The notes: generated by a model from the letters alone, not told the origin. DNA of 64,000 bases from Wukongibacter sp050859025 (GCF_050859025.1 NZ_CP138200.1:5890001-5954000); one strand, 5' to 3'; counted from the stretch's first letter, positions 30,696-39,744 are shown. Numbers and translations: made by a program.

Positions 30696-30720
30696 TCCTT
30701 TAACACCTTCTTATGATCAT

Positions 30721-32025
30721 TTATTTGGATATTTTTCGATAAATAGAAGAACGACTTATACCTAAAGCTTCGGCGGCTTTTATTCTGCCCTTGTCGTCCC
30801 ATCCAAAATAATTCAACGCTCTTTCAATATATTCTCTTTCAACTTCAGCAATTGTCTTGAAAGTTGGTTCCCTATCAAAGAGAATACTCTCATCCATAAA
30901 CTGCTCTGGAAGATTTAGCTTTGTAATGTAATTACTGTCTTCAAAGTTCATTGCGTATTCAATTGTATTTCTAAGTTCCCTTACATTCCCCTCCCAAGGA
31001 TGGTTTAAAAATATATCCCTAACATCCTTTGATAAGCCAAGAACCTCTTTTCTCATCTTGCTGCAAAAAATTCTAATAAAATGCTTACTCAGCAGTAAAA
31101 TATCATCATGCCGTTCCTTTAAATTTGGAATGTTTAGTTTAACGATGTTTAATCTATAATATAGATCCTTTCTAAATTCTTCTTTTGCTATCATTTCCAC
31201 TAAATTATAGTTAGTTGCTGCTATAATTCTGACATCGATAGGGATTTCTTCCACGCCTCCCACCCTAGTAACCTTACGGTCTTCTAAAACCCTAAGGAGT
31301 TTCATTTGAAGTAATACCGACATGTTTTCTATCTCATCTAAGAAAACTGTCCCGCCGGATGCCTGCTCAAATTTGCCCAATTTACCCTTTTGATTTGCAC
31401 CTGTGAAAGCACCTTTTTCATAACCAAATAATTCGCTTTCAATAAGCGAATCTGGAATAGCCCCACAATTAATGGCTATAAAAGGACTTTGATTTCTTGG
31501 GGATACCCGATGAATAGTCTTGGCAAACATCTCTTTACCCGTTCCAGTTTCTCCCATTAATAGAACTGTTGAATCAGTTCTAGCGACCTTCTTGATCTTT
31601 TTTTTGAGCATAGTAATAACTGGACTCTCTCCGATCATTTCATTTAAAATGGTCTCATCGACATGATGTTCTATCATCTCATCGTGAATTGGTATAACTT
31701 TATCCAGTGTACAAATAGTATATTTAACTTGATTTTTTTCTTTGATGTGTTTGTAGGATATGTCTACTTTTATATTTAAAGCTCTTAAATGAACCGCTTT
31801 TTGTGGTTTCATATTGGACTCTGTATTCAATAGAGAAAGGATAATTTCATTATGAATGGGATAAGCAAAGACATTTTGAGAAACATCATTAATATATACA
31901 TGACCGGTCATTCTCTCAAAAATCATTATAGCTTTGTTGTAATTATTCATTATATCCATAAAATCAATCATTAGAGGGTCTAAATTATTAAATTCTGGCA
32001 TAGCTGAAGAAATAATCACTTGCAC
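30721..32025 (-). CDS. Sigma-54-dependent transcriptional activator
   Basis: This 434-residue protein has an N-terminal sensory region (about 1-130) of unclear fold. A sigma-54 AAA+ domain follows, with Walker A GETGTGKEMFAK (from residue 158), the sigma-54 contact loop GYEKGAFTGANQKGKLG, Walker B GGTVFLDEIENM and the arginine-finger region. A Fis-type helix-turn-helix ends the protein (AAEALGISRSSIYRKISK). The start is GTG with GTAGGTG upstream. No phosphorylatable receiver is present, so it is probably controlled by a ligand. It most likely drives the sigma-54 promoter at 37213-37228 (inference from context). Confidence 0.88.
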   Translation of the reverse strand: MQVIISSAMPEFNNLDPLMIDFMDIMNNYNKAIMIFERMTGHVYINDVSQNVFAYPIHNEIILSLLNTESNMKPQKAVHLRALNIKVDISYKHIKEKNQVKYTICTLDKVIPIHDEMIEHHVDETILNEMIGESPVITMLKKKIKKVARTDSTVLLMGETGTGKEMFAKTIHRVSPRNQSPFIAINCGAIPDSLIESELFGYEKGAFTGANQKGKLGKFEQASGGTVFLDEIENMSVLLQMKLLRVLEDRKVTRVGGVEEIPIDVRIIAATNYNLVEMIAKEEFRKDLYYRLNIVKLNIPNLKERHDDILLLSKHFIRIFCSKMRKEVLGLSKDVRDIFLNHPWEGNVRELRNTIEYAMNFEDSNYITKLNLPEQFMDESILFDREPTFKTIAEVEREYIERALNYFGWDDKGRIKAAEALGISRSSIYRKISK

Positions 32026-32115
32026 GATTCACCTACTTCTTCTCTAATTTTTCAGTTAATTTTCCCTTAATACAATATTCGACAATCAAACAATTTCTCC
32101 TCTTATATATTGAGA

Positions 32116-32304
32116 GAGATCCCTATAGGGACCTCAGATTGTTGACAAAGTCAACAAGATGATAGGCTGTTGAGAAATCTGAAGTTCGAGGCGTGCTGAA
32201 ATCAAGAGACCGCAGCGTATATAGACATACGTAAGGGTTCTTGATTGAAGCGACAACGAAGAAATTCAGGTTTGTCATCAGCCTGAGGTCCCTCTAGGGA
32301 TCTC
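32116..32304. repeat. 189-bp structured inverted-repeat element
   Basis: Outer arms of 22 bases (32116-32137 and 32283-32304; GAGATCCCTA and TAGGGATCTC at the tips) are inverted with one mismatch. Inside lie further pairs: TTGTTGAC/GTCAACAA at 32139-32156, ATCAAGA with TCTTGAT, and GCGTAT with ATACGT. The interior is more GC-rich than its flanks. It fills the gap between arcC and the sigma-54 activator gene. It could be a MITE or a structured RNA; I remember similar sequences from other Clostridia but cannot verify this here. Confidence 0.75.
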
Positions 32305-32313
32305 CTTATACAT

Positions 32314-33252
32314 TTACATGGTAATCAATGTACCTGTTTTTCCCTCAATACCTTCCTGTGCTTTTTCTAAGGAAGTGATTAATGCTTTTCTACCGGCCTT
32401 ACTTTGGGCAAATGTTACTGCTGCCTTTACCTTTGGAAGCATAGAGCCTGGTGCGAAATGACCTTCATTCATATATGTTTTGGCCTGGTCAATAGATATA
32501 CTAGATAACCATTTCTCATTTTCTTTTCCAAAGTTAATAGCTACCTGTTCAACAGCAGTTAAAATAATCAAATAATCTGCATCTAGTATTTCAGCAATTT
32601 TTTCAGAAGCAAAATCCTTATCAATAACTGCTGAAACACCTACAAGACTATTTCCTTCTCGAACTACAGGTATTCCTCCGCCACCTACTGTGATTACAAC
32701 ATATTTATTATCTACTAAAGTTTTTACTATATTCTTTTCAACAATATCTACAGGCTTAGGTGATGGAACCACTCTTCTCCAACCTCTTCCAGCATCTTCT
32801 TTCATTATATATCCTTTTTCATTCTCTAATTTACTACTCTCTTCTCTAGAATAGAATGAGCCTATAGGTTTACTTGGATTTTTAAAGGCCATATCTTTTT
32901 TATCTACCACAACTTGAGTAATAACCGCTGCTACGGGTATATCTTTCCCTCTATTAAGCAACTCTTCTCTTATGGCATTTTGAAGATGATATCCTATATA
33001 TCCTTGACTCATTGCTCCACACTCTGGAAATGGTATTTCTGGAGTACTTCCTGTTAAATTTGCTGATGTTTCCATTGCCAAATTAATCATGCCAACTTGT
33101 GGTCCATTTCCATGTGCTATGATAATTTCATTTCCTAATTCAATTAAATCTACAATTGGTTTTGCTGTATTTTTTACTAGCTGTAATTGTTCTTTTGGTG
33201 TTTTTCCAAGAGCATTTCCACCTAATGCGATTACGATTCTTTGTTTACTCAT
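32314..33252 (-). CDS. arcC: Carbamate kinase
   Basis: This 312-residue enzyme uses carbamoyl phosphate and ADP to make ATP, CO2 and ammonia. Signatures are IVIALGGNALGKTPKEQ at the start, EIIIAHGNGPQVGMIN, KYVVITVGGGGIPVVREGNSLVGVSAVIDKDFASEKIA and GHFAPGSMLPKVKAAVTFA. GAGGAG precedes the ATG. In this operon it harvests the carbamoyl phosphate released by putrescine carbamoyltransferase, closing the agmatine deiminase energy pathway. No arginine deiminase is present nearby. Confidence 0.95.
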   Translation of the reverse strand: MSKQRIVIALGGNALGKTPKEQLQLVKNTAKPIVDLIELGNEIIIAHGNGPQVGMINLAMETSANLTGSTPEIPFPECGAMSQGYIGYHLQNAIREELLNRGKDIPVAAVITQVVVDKKDMAFKNPSKPIGSFYSREESSKLENEKGYIMKEDAGRGWRRVVPSPKPVDIVEKNIVKTLVDNKYVVITVGGGGIPVVREGNSLVGVSAVIDKDFASEKIAEILDADYLIILTAVEQVAINFGKENEKWLSSISIDQAKTYMNEGHFAPGSMLPKVKAAVTFAQSKAGRKALITSLEKAQEGIEGKTGTLITM

Positions 33253-33299
33253 TTTTATTCTCCTCGTCTATTGATTTTTCAAGATTTATACTTACTGCA

Positions 33300-34676
33300 T
33301 TATGACTGAGATTGTTGAGTTTTTCTTTTTTTAACTCCCATGCTAACAATAATCTCTTGAATTATTACCGATACTGCTACACCTATTGTCAACGGTATCT
33401 TTGTATAAAGTTCTTCAGGAGATGCACTCATTGGAACTACCGAGAATATAATAGATCCAATAAGAAATATTAATGGTACATAGGCTATCAATTTTAATCT
33501 AGTCTCTCCGCCCTTTACCCTATAAGGACGTGGTTTATCAGGATCAATTCTCCTTAACTTTAAGAAAGCAGTAAACATTGGAATATAAGATGCTATTAGA
33601 GTTACGACACTTACTCCGAAGAAACTCCAGAATACATCTTGATTTGGAATAAAATTTGATGCTACAACTAAGGCTGCTGCAAATATACCGTTAATAATTG
33701 TTGCATTTGTTGGTATTCCTGTCTTAGGACTTATTTTTCTAAATATCCGAGGCATATCATCATTATCTGCTGCATATTTTACAACATAGTTTACTCCATA
33801 GGACCATGATATCAAGTTAGCAAATAGGCTAAATACAAACATTGAACCAAGAATGGTTACTAATATTCCACCACCTGTTAGATATCGTATACTGTCTAGA
33901 AGTCCACTAGAAGCATTCAATTCATCAAGGGGTATTGCTACACCTATACCGAATGCAGAAAACATGTAAAATATTGCTATAATAATTCCACCAAGAAATA
34001 AAGCTTGAGGAATTTGTTTTTCTGGCTTGTCCATTTCAGTTGTCAGCGAGGTAATAACCTCTGCACCACAAAAATTAAAAATTATAATAGATACGAATGA
34101 GAGTCCTACAAGATCTAAATGTGGTAACATAGATTGTATTGTGAACTTTGTTGCCATACCCTTTGTTGTTGCAACATATATTCCAAGTACACCCATCGCA
34201 AGCATTATTGAAACTTTAAATAATGCTGCTATGTTGATAATCCATTTACTTTCACTGATTCTAAATAGACTTACTGCTACAACAATTGTTATAAATAATA
34301 ATTGCAATCCTATCTGTACAGGAGTACTAATTTGCCAGCCTGTTAATCCTCCAATCATATCTGAGAATAAAACTGCCAATGATGCTATCCAAAGAGGGTA
34401 ATTTATCCAATAGTTCCATGCAACTCGCGATGCCCATTTATTTCCATATGCACTCTTTACCCAGTCATAAAGGCCACCTTCGCCATCATATGTCGTTCCA
34501 AGCTCTGCTGATATGAGTCCATAAGGAACAAAGAATCCAATTAACATTATTATCCACCAAAAAAACTGTGAATTTCCTATTGCTGCTGCTGGTGCTGCAG
34601 ATTCAGCAACCAAAATAATACATACCGATGCCATAACCGCATCAATCAACCTAAATTTCTTTTTTTTGTTCGCCAT
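33300..34676 (-). CDS. APC-family amino acid/polyamine antiporter (probable agmatine/putrescine exchanger)
   Basis: This 458-residue membrane protein has about 12 helices. The APC-type start reads RLIDAVMASVCIILVAESAAPAAAIGNSQFFWW, and the glutamate/GABA-antiporter-like motif TTYDGEGGLYDWVKSAYG follows. I begin it at ATG 34676 (MANKKKK), because AAGGGTG lies there; the longer frame from 34763 is unlikely. Placed between aguA and arcC it most likely swaps external agmatine for internal putrescine, like AguD, but sequence alone does not settle the substrate. Confidence 0.85.
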   Translation of the reverse strand: MANKKKKFRLIDAVMASVCIILVAESAAPAAAIGNSQFFWWIIMLIGFFVPYGLISAELGTTYDGEGGLYDWVKSAYGNKWASRVAWNYWINYPLWIASLAVLFSDMIGGLTGWQISTPVQIGLQLLFITIVVAVSLFRISESKWIINIAALFKVSIMLAMGVLGIYVATTKGMATKFTIQSMLPHLDLVGLSFVSIIIFNFCGAEVITSLTTEMDKPEKQIPQALFLGGIIIAIFYMFSAFGIGVAIPLDELNASSGLLDSIRYLTGGGILVTILGSMFVFSLFANLISWSYGVNYVVKYAADNDDMPRIFRKISPKTGIPTNATIINGIFAAALVVASNFIPNQDVFWSFFGVSVVTLIASYIPMFTAFLKLRRIDPDKPRPYRVKGGETRLKLIAYVPLIFLIGSIIFSVVPMSASPEELYTKIPLTIGVAVSVIIQEIIVSMGVKKRKTQQSQS

Positions 34677-34780
34677 AATATCACCCTTTTCTTTCAGAAT
34701 CACTTGTGATACAGCACAATAAATATAAATCCATCCCCCATCTACCAAATAGGGGATGGTCATATTTTTCTATTCATTTG

Positions 34781-35887
34781 CTATTTCTTTTCTGCCGGTT
34801 GCTGCTGAGTAATGCAATGGATATTACCGCCACCGAGAATAATCTCTCGGGCATATACACCCCTCACATCATATTCTGGAAATACTTCTTTCAGCTTCTC
34901 TTCTGCCAATTTATCGTACTTTTCATCATTAAAAAGTGGGAATATGATTCCATTATTGGCAATGTAGAAATTAATATAAGAAGCTGCCTGTCTGTCACCT
35001 TCACTTCTCGGAAGAGTTCCATCAACTGCATCTACACCTTCACTTTCTTCTTTGGTAATAATTATTGGTGTGGGAATATGCAGTTTATGAACCTTGATTT
35101 TCCTACCTTTAGCATCTGTTACACTTGTTAAAACTTCATATGCTGCCTTTGATCTTGGATACTGTGGGTCATTCTCGTCATCTGTCCAGGCTAAAAGTAC
35201 CTCACCGGGTCTCGCGAAACAAACAATATTATCAACATGACCATTGGTTTCATCATTGTATATGCCTTCTTTGATCCAAATAATTTTCTCAACATTTAAA
35301 CCTTCTTTTAGTCTATCTTCAATCTCTTCTCTTGTAAGATGATTGTTTCTACCTTCGCTAAGCAAACACTCTTCAGTAACTAAACAAGTCCCTTCACCAT
35401 CAACATGGATAGATCCACCTTCTAATATGAAGCCATCAAATCTATAGGTATCTATATTTTCTATTTCACAAACTTTTTTAGCGATTTTATCGTCTTGATC
35501 CCATGGGAAATATAGGCCATCTTCAAGTCCTCCCCATGCGTTAAACTGCCAATCGGCGCCTCGAATTTCACCATGACCATTAACTAAGAAAGTTGGCCCT
35601 ACATCGCGCATCCATGAATCGTCACTTGCCATTTCTATCACCCTTATATGTTCCGGCAGCATATCTCTTGCATTATCATATTGCTTACTAGATACGCACA
35701 TAGTTACTGGCTCAAACTCAGAAATTGCTGAGGCAACCTCAACAAAGGCTTTTTGCGCATAGTGGGCACCTAATCTCCAATTGTCCGTTCTCTCTGGCCA
35801 AATCATCCAGCATTGTTTATGCTCTTCGAACTCTCCCGGCATTCTAAATCCATCTTGCTTTGGTGTGGAATCTAATGTTCTTGGCAT
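34781..35887 (-). CDS. aguA: Agmatine deiminase
   Basis: This 368-residue enzyme of the guanidino-modifying superfamily converts agmatine to N-carbamoylputrescine and ammonia. Signatures are TPKQDGFRMPGEFEEHKQCWMIWPERTDNWR, DDSWMRDVGPTFLVNGHGEIRGADWQFNAWGG (Asp and Asn of the active site), EGGSIHVDGEGTCLVTEECLLSEGRN and NDETNGHVDNIVCFARPG (His). The catalytic Cys lies in LGGGNIHCITQQQP (residue 358). The ATG at 35887 gives the better ribosome spacing and the usual family N-terminus; 35896 is also possible. It follows the carbamoyltransferase gene by 117 bases. Confidence 0.95.
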   Translation of the reverse strand: MPRTLDSTPKQDGFRMPGEFEEHKQCWMIWPERTDNWRLGAHYAQKAFVEVASAISEFEPVTMCVSSKQYDNARDMLPEHIRVIEMASDDSWMRDVGPTFLVNGHGEIRGADWQFNAWGGLEDGLYFPWDQDDKIAKKVCEIENIDTYRFDGFILEGGSIHVDGEGTCLVTEECLLSEGRNNHLTREEIEDRLKEGLNVEKIIWIKEGIYNDETNGHVDNIVCFARPGEVLLAWTDDENDPQYPRSKAAYEVLTSVTDAKGRKIKVHKLHIPTPIIITKEESEGVDAVDGTLPRSEGDRQAASYINFYIANNGIIFPLFNDEKYDKLAEEKLKEVFPEYDVRGVYAREIILGGGNIHCITQQQPAEKK

Positions 35888-36004
35888 CCGCCTCATCCTT
35901 TCTTTTCTGTCCGTAAAGTCAGGGGGTCATGTGATTCATGGACAGATTTATTGGTATTTATAGTTTTGTTAATATTACGATTAACTTCTAGGTGTGGCTG
36001 ACAC

Positions 36005-37051
36005 CTATAGGTTTCCTAGGAATCCTTCGATTCTATCTTTGTGGTATAAAACCGTTTCTTTACTCGGTTCATTGTTGTACTTATGAGTAAAGTAAACTAA
36101 TATTGCCATTTGTGCAGTTAGACGGTTTTCTGCTTGGTCAAAGGCAACGCTATTAGTTCCTTCTAAGGCTTCTCGGGTAACTTCTTCTTTGTCATTTGCT
36201 GGTAAGCAATGCATCAAGATTGCACCGGGAGCAGCATTTTCCATTAATTTTTTTGTGATGACATAATCTGGCATAAATGCAGCTAAACGTTCTTCTTTTT
36301 CATCTAATTGTGTAGTCCAATAGAAACTATCTCCGTAAATCACATCACACTCAGACACCTTTGAAACATCATCTGTAATTTCATATGTTGCTCCAGTTTC
36401 AGCACAATTTTTGTCTGCAACCTTCAACCATTCTTCTTGCATTTGATATTTCTTTGGCCCTATCTGTTTAAAATTCATTCCATATTTAGTGCATGTTAAT
36501 AATAATGAACGGCATACATCTGTTGCATCACCCATGAAGGCAACTGTTAAGTCGGATAATTCTTTACCCTCTGGCATATGTTCCATCATTGTAAAAATGT
36601 CAGCTAACATCTGTGTTGGATGATACACACAATCTAATCCATTGATTACTGGAACAGTAGACATTTGTGTTAAGGCCTCAGTTGTAGCTCCATCATTGGT
36701 ACGTGCCATAATAATGTCACACATTCTTGATAATACTCTGGCAGTATCATCAATTGATTCTTTTGCACCTAAGTGAATATCACGTGGTGATAAAAATAAT
36801 GCGTGTCCACCTAATAATGTTGCTGCCGTCTCAAAGGATACTCTGGTACGAGTCGAGCCCGCTTCAAAAATCATTGCTAGGGATTTATTTTTAAACAACT
36901 TTGGTACAGCGTTGTCACGTCTTGCTTCTTTTAACAGAGACATTAGCGCTAACATATCGTCCATTTCCTTTCTCGTAAAATCATTCATAGTAATCATATG
37001 TCTCATGTTTTTTTTCTCTAAATTTGTTGCACTTGAACTTGGTAATTTCAT
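36005..37051 (-). CDS. ptcA: Putrescine carbamoyltransferase (ornithine carbamoyltransferase family)
   Basis: This 348-residue transcarbamylase phosphorolyses N-carbamoylputrescine to putrescine and carbamoyl phosphate. Carbamoyl-phosphate residues are S66-TRTR, H144-PTQ and MHCLPA. The ornithine-specific loop DxxxSMG is replaced by YGDSFYWTTQLDEKEER, closer to the tyrosine-containing loop of putrescine enzymes. Together with the neighbouring aguA and arcC this favours PtcA over ArgF/ArcB. AGGAGG lies upstream. It is the first gene after the sigma-54 promoter. Confidence 0.85.
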   Translation of the reverse strand: MKLPSSSATNLEKKNMRHMITMNDFTRKEMDDMLALMSLLKEARRDNAVPKLFKNKSLAMIFEAGSTRTRVSFETAATLLGGHALFLSPRDIHLGAKESIDDTARVLSRMCDIIMARTNDGATTEALTQMSTVPVINGLDCVYHPTQMLADIFTMMEHMPEGKELSDLTVAFMGDATDVCRSLLLTCTKYGMNFKQIGPKKYQMQEEWLKVADKNCAETGATYEITDDVSKVSECDVIYGDSFYWTTQLDEKEERLAAFMPDYVITKKLMENAAPGAILMHCLPANDKEEVTREALEGTNSVAFDQAENRLTAQMAILVYFTHKYNNEPSKETVLYHKDRIEGFLGNL

Positions 37052-37212
37052 ATAATGTCATCCTCCTATAATTTCATTAATCTGTTTTCTAAAATTCATA
37101 GAAATTCATGTTCATCAATTCTCAACATAACTCTTGGGGATTTCAATTAGCAGTATGTATGATTATTGAAAAAATCCGAACACATTCTTTGCGTCTAGAC
37201 ATTTATATATAG

Positions 37213-37228
37213 AGCAATTGTTATGCCA
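37213..37228 (-). promoter_or_regulatory. Sigma-54 promoter of the agmatine operon
   Basis: The minus strand reads TGGCATAACAATTGCT. GG and GC are spaced exactly as in the -24/-12 consensus TGGCAYGN4TTGCW. It lies about 160 bases before ptcA, and the cluster carries a sigma-54 activator gene. Confidence 0.82.
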
Positions 37229-37236
37229 AAAAAAAG

Positions 37237-37272
37237 AAACGGCTTAAACACTAGTGTTTAAGCCGTTTTTCT
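37237..37272. terminator. Bidirectional terminator upstream of the sigma-54 promoter
   Basis: AAACGGCTTAAACACTAGTG and its mirror form a near-perfect palindrome (stem 37237-37252 / 37253-37268 around CTAG), with A-run before and T-run after. It stops transcripts from the upstream LUD gene. Confidence 0.8.
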
Positions 37273-37290
37273 TTTAAAAATATTCTTTTA

Positions 37291-37329
37291 TATGTCAATA
37301 TGAAGTAAGATTATGTCAAATTGACATAA
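37291..37329. promoter_or_regulatory. Candidate activator binding site for the sigma-54 promoter
   Basis: TTATGTCAAATTGACATAA (37311-37329) is a palindrome apart from its centre. A second half-site TATGTCAATA lies at 37291-37300. The site is 70-110 bases upstream of the -24 box, the usual place for bEBP enhancers. Function is inferred from position only. Confidence 0.55.
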
Positions 37330-37343
37330 GCTTCATCTATAAA

Positions 37344-37378
37344 TATAGAGATTCCAGTCAAAACTTTAATTTATATAT
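37344..37378. repeat. Family A repeat, single arm
   Basis: TATAGAGATTCCAGTCAAAA followed by CTTTAATTTATATAT matches the left arm of the copy at 5468. It directly abuts the stop codon of the LUD gene. Confidence 0.6.
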
Positions 37379-37379
37379 A

Positions 37380-38021
37380 TTAATACCCTAACTCCTTATT
37401 AACTATTATTACATGTATTCTATCTTCATCTAATTGTTTTTTTATAATAGCATAGTCACTACAAATTCTGTCTTTACTACTGCAATCCATACAATAACCA
37501 ACTTCTGAACATGGAGTTTTTTTATTTAATCTCTTAGCATTTGCAGGAGCAGCCCATTCTCTATTTCTCATGACAGCCTCATCTAAGTCTCTAACTATCT
37601 TATTAACTCCTAAAACTACTATTACTTTATCGGGTCCATATATCATCGCCGCAACTCTATTTCCTCTACCATCAACGTTGTAGAGTTCACCCTCCTCAGT
37701 AATGGCATTACTGCTTGTAAAGTATGCATCAGCAGAAAAACTCTTTCTATAAATTTCTTTAATATCATCCTGTGATAATCCCTCTTCATATCTGTCTAAA
37801 AATTTATACTTTCCATTTCTTAAGAGGTCTATTACACCAGTTTCAAATAGGGTCATAGAACCGCCAACGGTTACGGTATCTCCCTCTTTAATTATTTCCT
37901 GAATCTTCTTCAATGCTTCATCTTCGTTTTGAACAAAATATCCACTCATCTTGTTCTTTTCTAGATTTTCAATTGTTCTTGACACTCTTTTCTCTAGTAC
38001 AAACTTTGCATTGTTATCCAT
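37380..38021 (-). CDS. LUD domain protein (lactate utilisation protein C-like)
   Basis: This 213-residue cytoplasmic protein has the LUD core: EGDTVTVGGSMTLFETGVIDLLRNGKY, FTSSNAITEEGELYNVDGRGNRVAAMIYGPDKVIVVLGVNKIV. A Cys-rich C-terminal part follows (PCSEVGYCMDCSSKDRIC) that could hold a metal or iron-sulfur centre. Stand-alone LUD proteins of this size are common in Clostridia, and their role is not known; LutA/LutB partners are not present here. GGGGAGTGG precedes the ATG. Confidence 0.82.
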   Translation of the reverse strand: MDNNAKFVLEKRVSRTIENLEKNKMSGYFVQNEDEALKKIQEIIKEGDTVTVGGSMTLFETGVIDLLRNGKYKFLDRYEEGLSQDDIKEIYRKSFSADAYFTSSNAITEEGELYNVDGRGNRVAAMIYGPDKVIVVLGVNKIVRDLDEAVMRNREWAAPANAKRLNKKTPCSEVGYCMDCSSKDRICSDYAIIKKQLDEDRIHVIIVNKELGY

Positions 38022-38235
38022 TAAAATCCACTCCCCATAAAAAATATTTGAACATCATATAATTGTATTTAATTATAATACTATCATCTTTAATTTAATC
38101 TGTTGAGCTAGTTACTAGAAAAGAAGATATTATATCCTTTAAGCACTTAAATTTTGGTATCTCTATTTTACTAGCTCGGTGAGTTACTTTGTATCTTATA
38201 TATTTATATAACTGTATAATATTCTTTTAGTCCTT
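38022..38235. other. Noncoding gap with an imperfect inverted repeat
   Basis: GAGCTAGTTACTAG (about 38105-38118) and its inverted counterpart ACTAGCTC (about 38170-38177) face each other across 50 bases. No T-run or gene is seen. Confidence 0.4.
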
Positions 38236-38730
38236 TTACTTAGCAAATTTTGCAAATAATTTTATAACAACGGGTAGTAAAGTTATAACTGTGATAAGCC
38301 TCATTAAGTGCATTAAAGCTACTTTAGGGGTCTGCGCACCATACTCCTCCGCAATTAATGTCATATCCGTAAGGCCTCCTGGGGAACAACTGAATAATGC
38401 CGTTACCAAATCTAATCCAGTAAGTTTTGAAATTATAAATCCTAAGCATATACTAAAAACCATCAAGCCAATTACTAGCATTAAAGCCGGTATTATTAGG
38501 TTTTTAAGTCCATATACCGTATCCATAGTAAAGTTTAGACCAATCATTCCACCTACAAGAATTTGAGCAAAAATTTTAAAATTGGTCGGTATATTTCCTT
38601 GTCCAGTAAAAATATTGTAAATGGCTACAGATATCATTGCCCCTATTAATGCCCCCGCAGGAATTTTTAGCTTTATTCCAATAATTCCTCCTAGACTAGC
38701 AACTAGAATAGTATATAAAACCTTATCCAT
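38236..38730 (-). CDS. AbrB-family membrane protein, half-size
   Basis: This 164-residue hydrophobic protein contains one AbrB-type membrane duplication unit. The repeated glycine-rich pattern reads IKLKIPAGALIGAMISVAIYN, and ALFSCSPGGLTDMTLIAEEYGAQTPKVALMHLMRL matches the conserved second motif. Full AbrB transporters have two such units (about 350 residues), so this is either a half-size subunit or a dimer-forming form. I start at ATG 38730, because AAGGAG lies ten bases upstream; the longer frame to 38772 has no site. Substrate unknown. Confidence 0.75.
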   Translation of the reverse strand: MDKVLYTILVASLGGIIGIKLKIPAGALIGAMISVAIYNIFTGQGNIPTNFKIFAQILVGGMIGLNFTMDTVYGLKNLIIPALMLVIGLMVFSICLGFIISKLTGLDLVTALFSCSPGGLTDMTLIAEEYGAQTPKVALMHLMRLITVITLLPVVIKLFAKFAK

Positions 38731-38920
38731 ATATGTAATTCTCCTTAATATTTTATTCTTAGTTTTTTTCATTCACCATAACTATATCATATATTATATA
38801 AAATCAACCTATAATCTAATATACTGTACAAAAAAATGATACCTCTCCAACTTAAAAATACTCCAAAAATCTTTATATTTTATTTGTCTATCTTTCTATA
38901 ATTTCATAAATTATAAAAAA

Positions 38921-38957
38921 ATAAATTACCAACCTAAATTGATAGTTGGTAATTTAT
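38921..38957 (-). terminator. Terminator after the small basic protein gene
   Basis: ATAAATTACCAAC (38921-38933) pairs with GTTGGTAATTTAT (38945-38957). The minus strand continues into a T-run. Confidence 0.75.
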
Positions 38958-38980
38958 TAATCCTTAAAGTTCCTTAAATA

Positions 38981-39033
38981 TATAGAAATCGCAATAAATC
39001 TTTCATATTTAAATTTATAAGTGCGTTCTATAT
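38981..39033. repeat. Family B dispersed repeat, deleted copy in reverse orientation
   Basis: It carries both ends of family B (TATAGAAATCGCAATAAATCT and ATAAGTGCGTTCTATA) but lacks the ~45-base middle. It abuts the stop codon of the 78-aa gene. Confidence 0.7.
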
Positions 39034-39037
39034 ATAA

Positions 39038-39274
39038 TTATTTAAGGTCATCTATATCATAATATTCAAGATTATCATAATCATAATTTTTAAAATTATT
39101 TTTAAATGCTCTGTTCTTCACTTTATTGTTTCTATTTTTCTTACTTTTGCTCTGTTTCATCAAAAACTCTAGGTCATCATCTTCACCATAGTTTTGTTTC
39201 ATTTTCCCCTTGATTTTCTTACTTCTTTTCTCCTTCATAGCTTGATGCTCATCAGAATCCATAAAAACTTTCAT
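39038..39274 (-). CDS. Small highly charged protein of unknown function
   Basis: This 78-residue protein is rich in Lys, Asn, Asp and Tyr. It begins MKVFMDSDEHQAMKEKRSKK, has a basic middle and a Tyr/Asp-rich tail (NYDYDNLEYYDIDDL). There is no membrane segment or known motif. AGAGGTGG stands six bases before the ATG and a terminator follows at 38921-38957, both supporting a real gene. It may bind nucleic acid, but this is only suggested by composition. Confidence 0.6.
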   Translation of the reverse strand: MKVFMDSDEHQAMKEKRSKKIKGKMKQNYGEDDDLEFLMKQSKSKKNRNNKVKNRAFKNNFKNYDYDNLEYYDIDDLK

Positions 39275-39449
39275 TTAATCCACCTCTAACTCATTTTTTT
39301 AAAATTAAAGTTTTATTTCAAAAGATTTTAAAGGAATGCTTTTCCTTTGAATACAACATTATAATTACTCTAAATTCAGTAACATTATTATATATATAAT
39401 CTAATTACCTATTATATATATCACTCCCCTTAAGCTATTTAAAATTAAT

Positions 39450-39510
39450 AACAAAGTCCTTGATAAATATTCTCAATATTGACTTCGTTAAAACACACAA
39501 TAGCGTTATA
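39450..39510. repeat. Dispersed intergenic repeat family C, copy 3
   Basis: CAAAGTCCTTGATAAATATT with TTGACTTCG and a diverged end aligns with the copies at 291 and 10801. Confidence 0.5.
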
Positions 39511-39744
39511 ACAAAACTATGGTATAAAAATTATACAGCATCATTTTATTAACTTCAATACATATTTCAAAAAAAATTATCCAAAATTTAGTATTTAAAG
39601 TAATATCTCAGTCCACCTGCCGTAATAAATAATATTTCACATTAATTTTGACTAAATGTCCAAGAATATTCTTTTAATATCTATAGTTTTATATTACAAT
39701 TAATTGAACAAATTGCATAATTACCATCCTAAAAAACTTACTGT

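Noticed and set aside
32116..32304. Ordinary terminator after arcC
   Set aside because: The paired arms are almost 150 bases apart with complex internal structure and no T-run next to them.
36005..37051. Ornithine carbamoyltransferase of an arginine deiminase pathway
   Set aside because: No arginine deiminase is present, agmatine deiminase is adjacent, and the ornithine SMG loop is replaced by a putrescine-enzyme-like loop.
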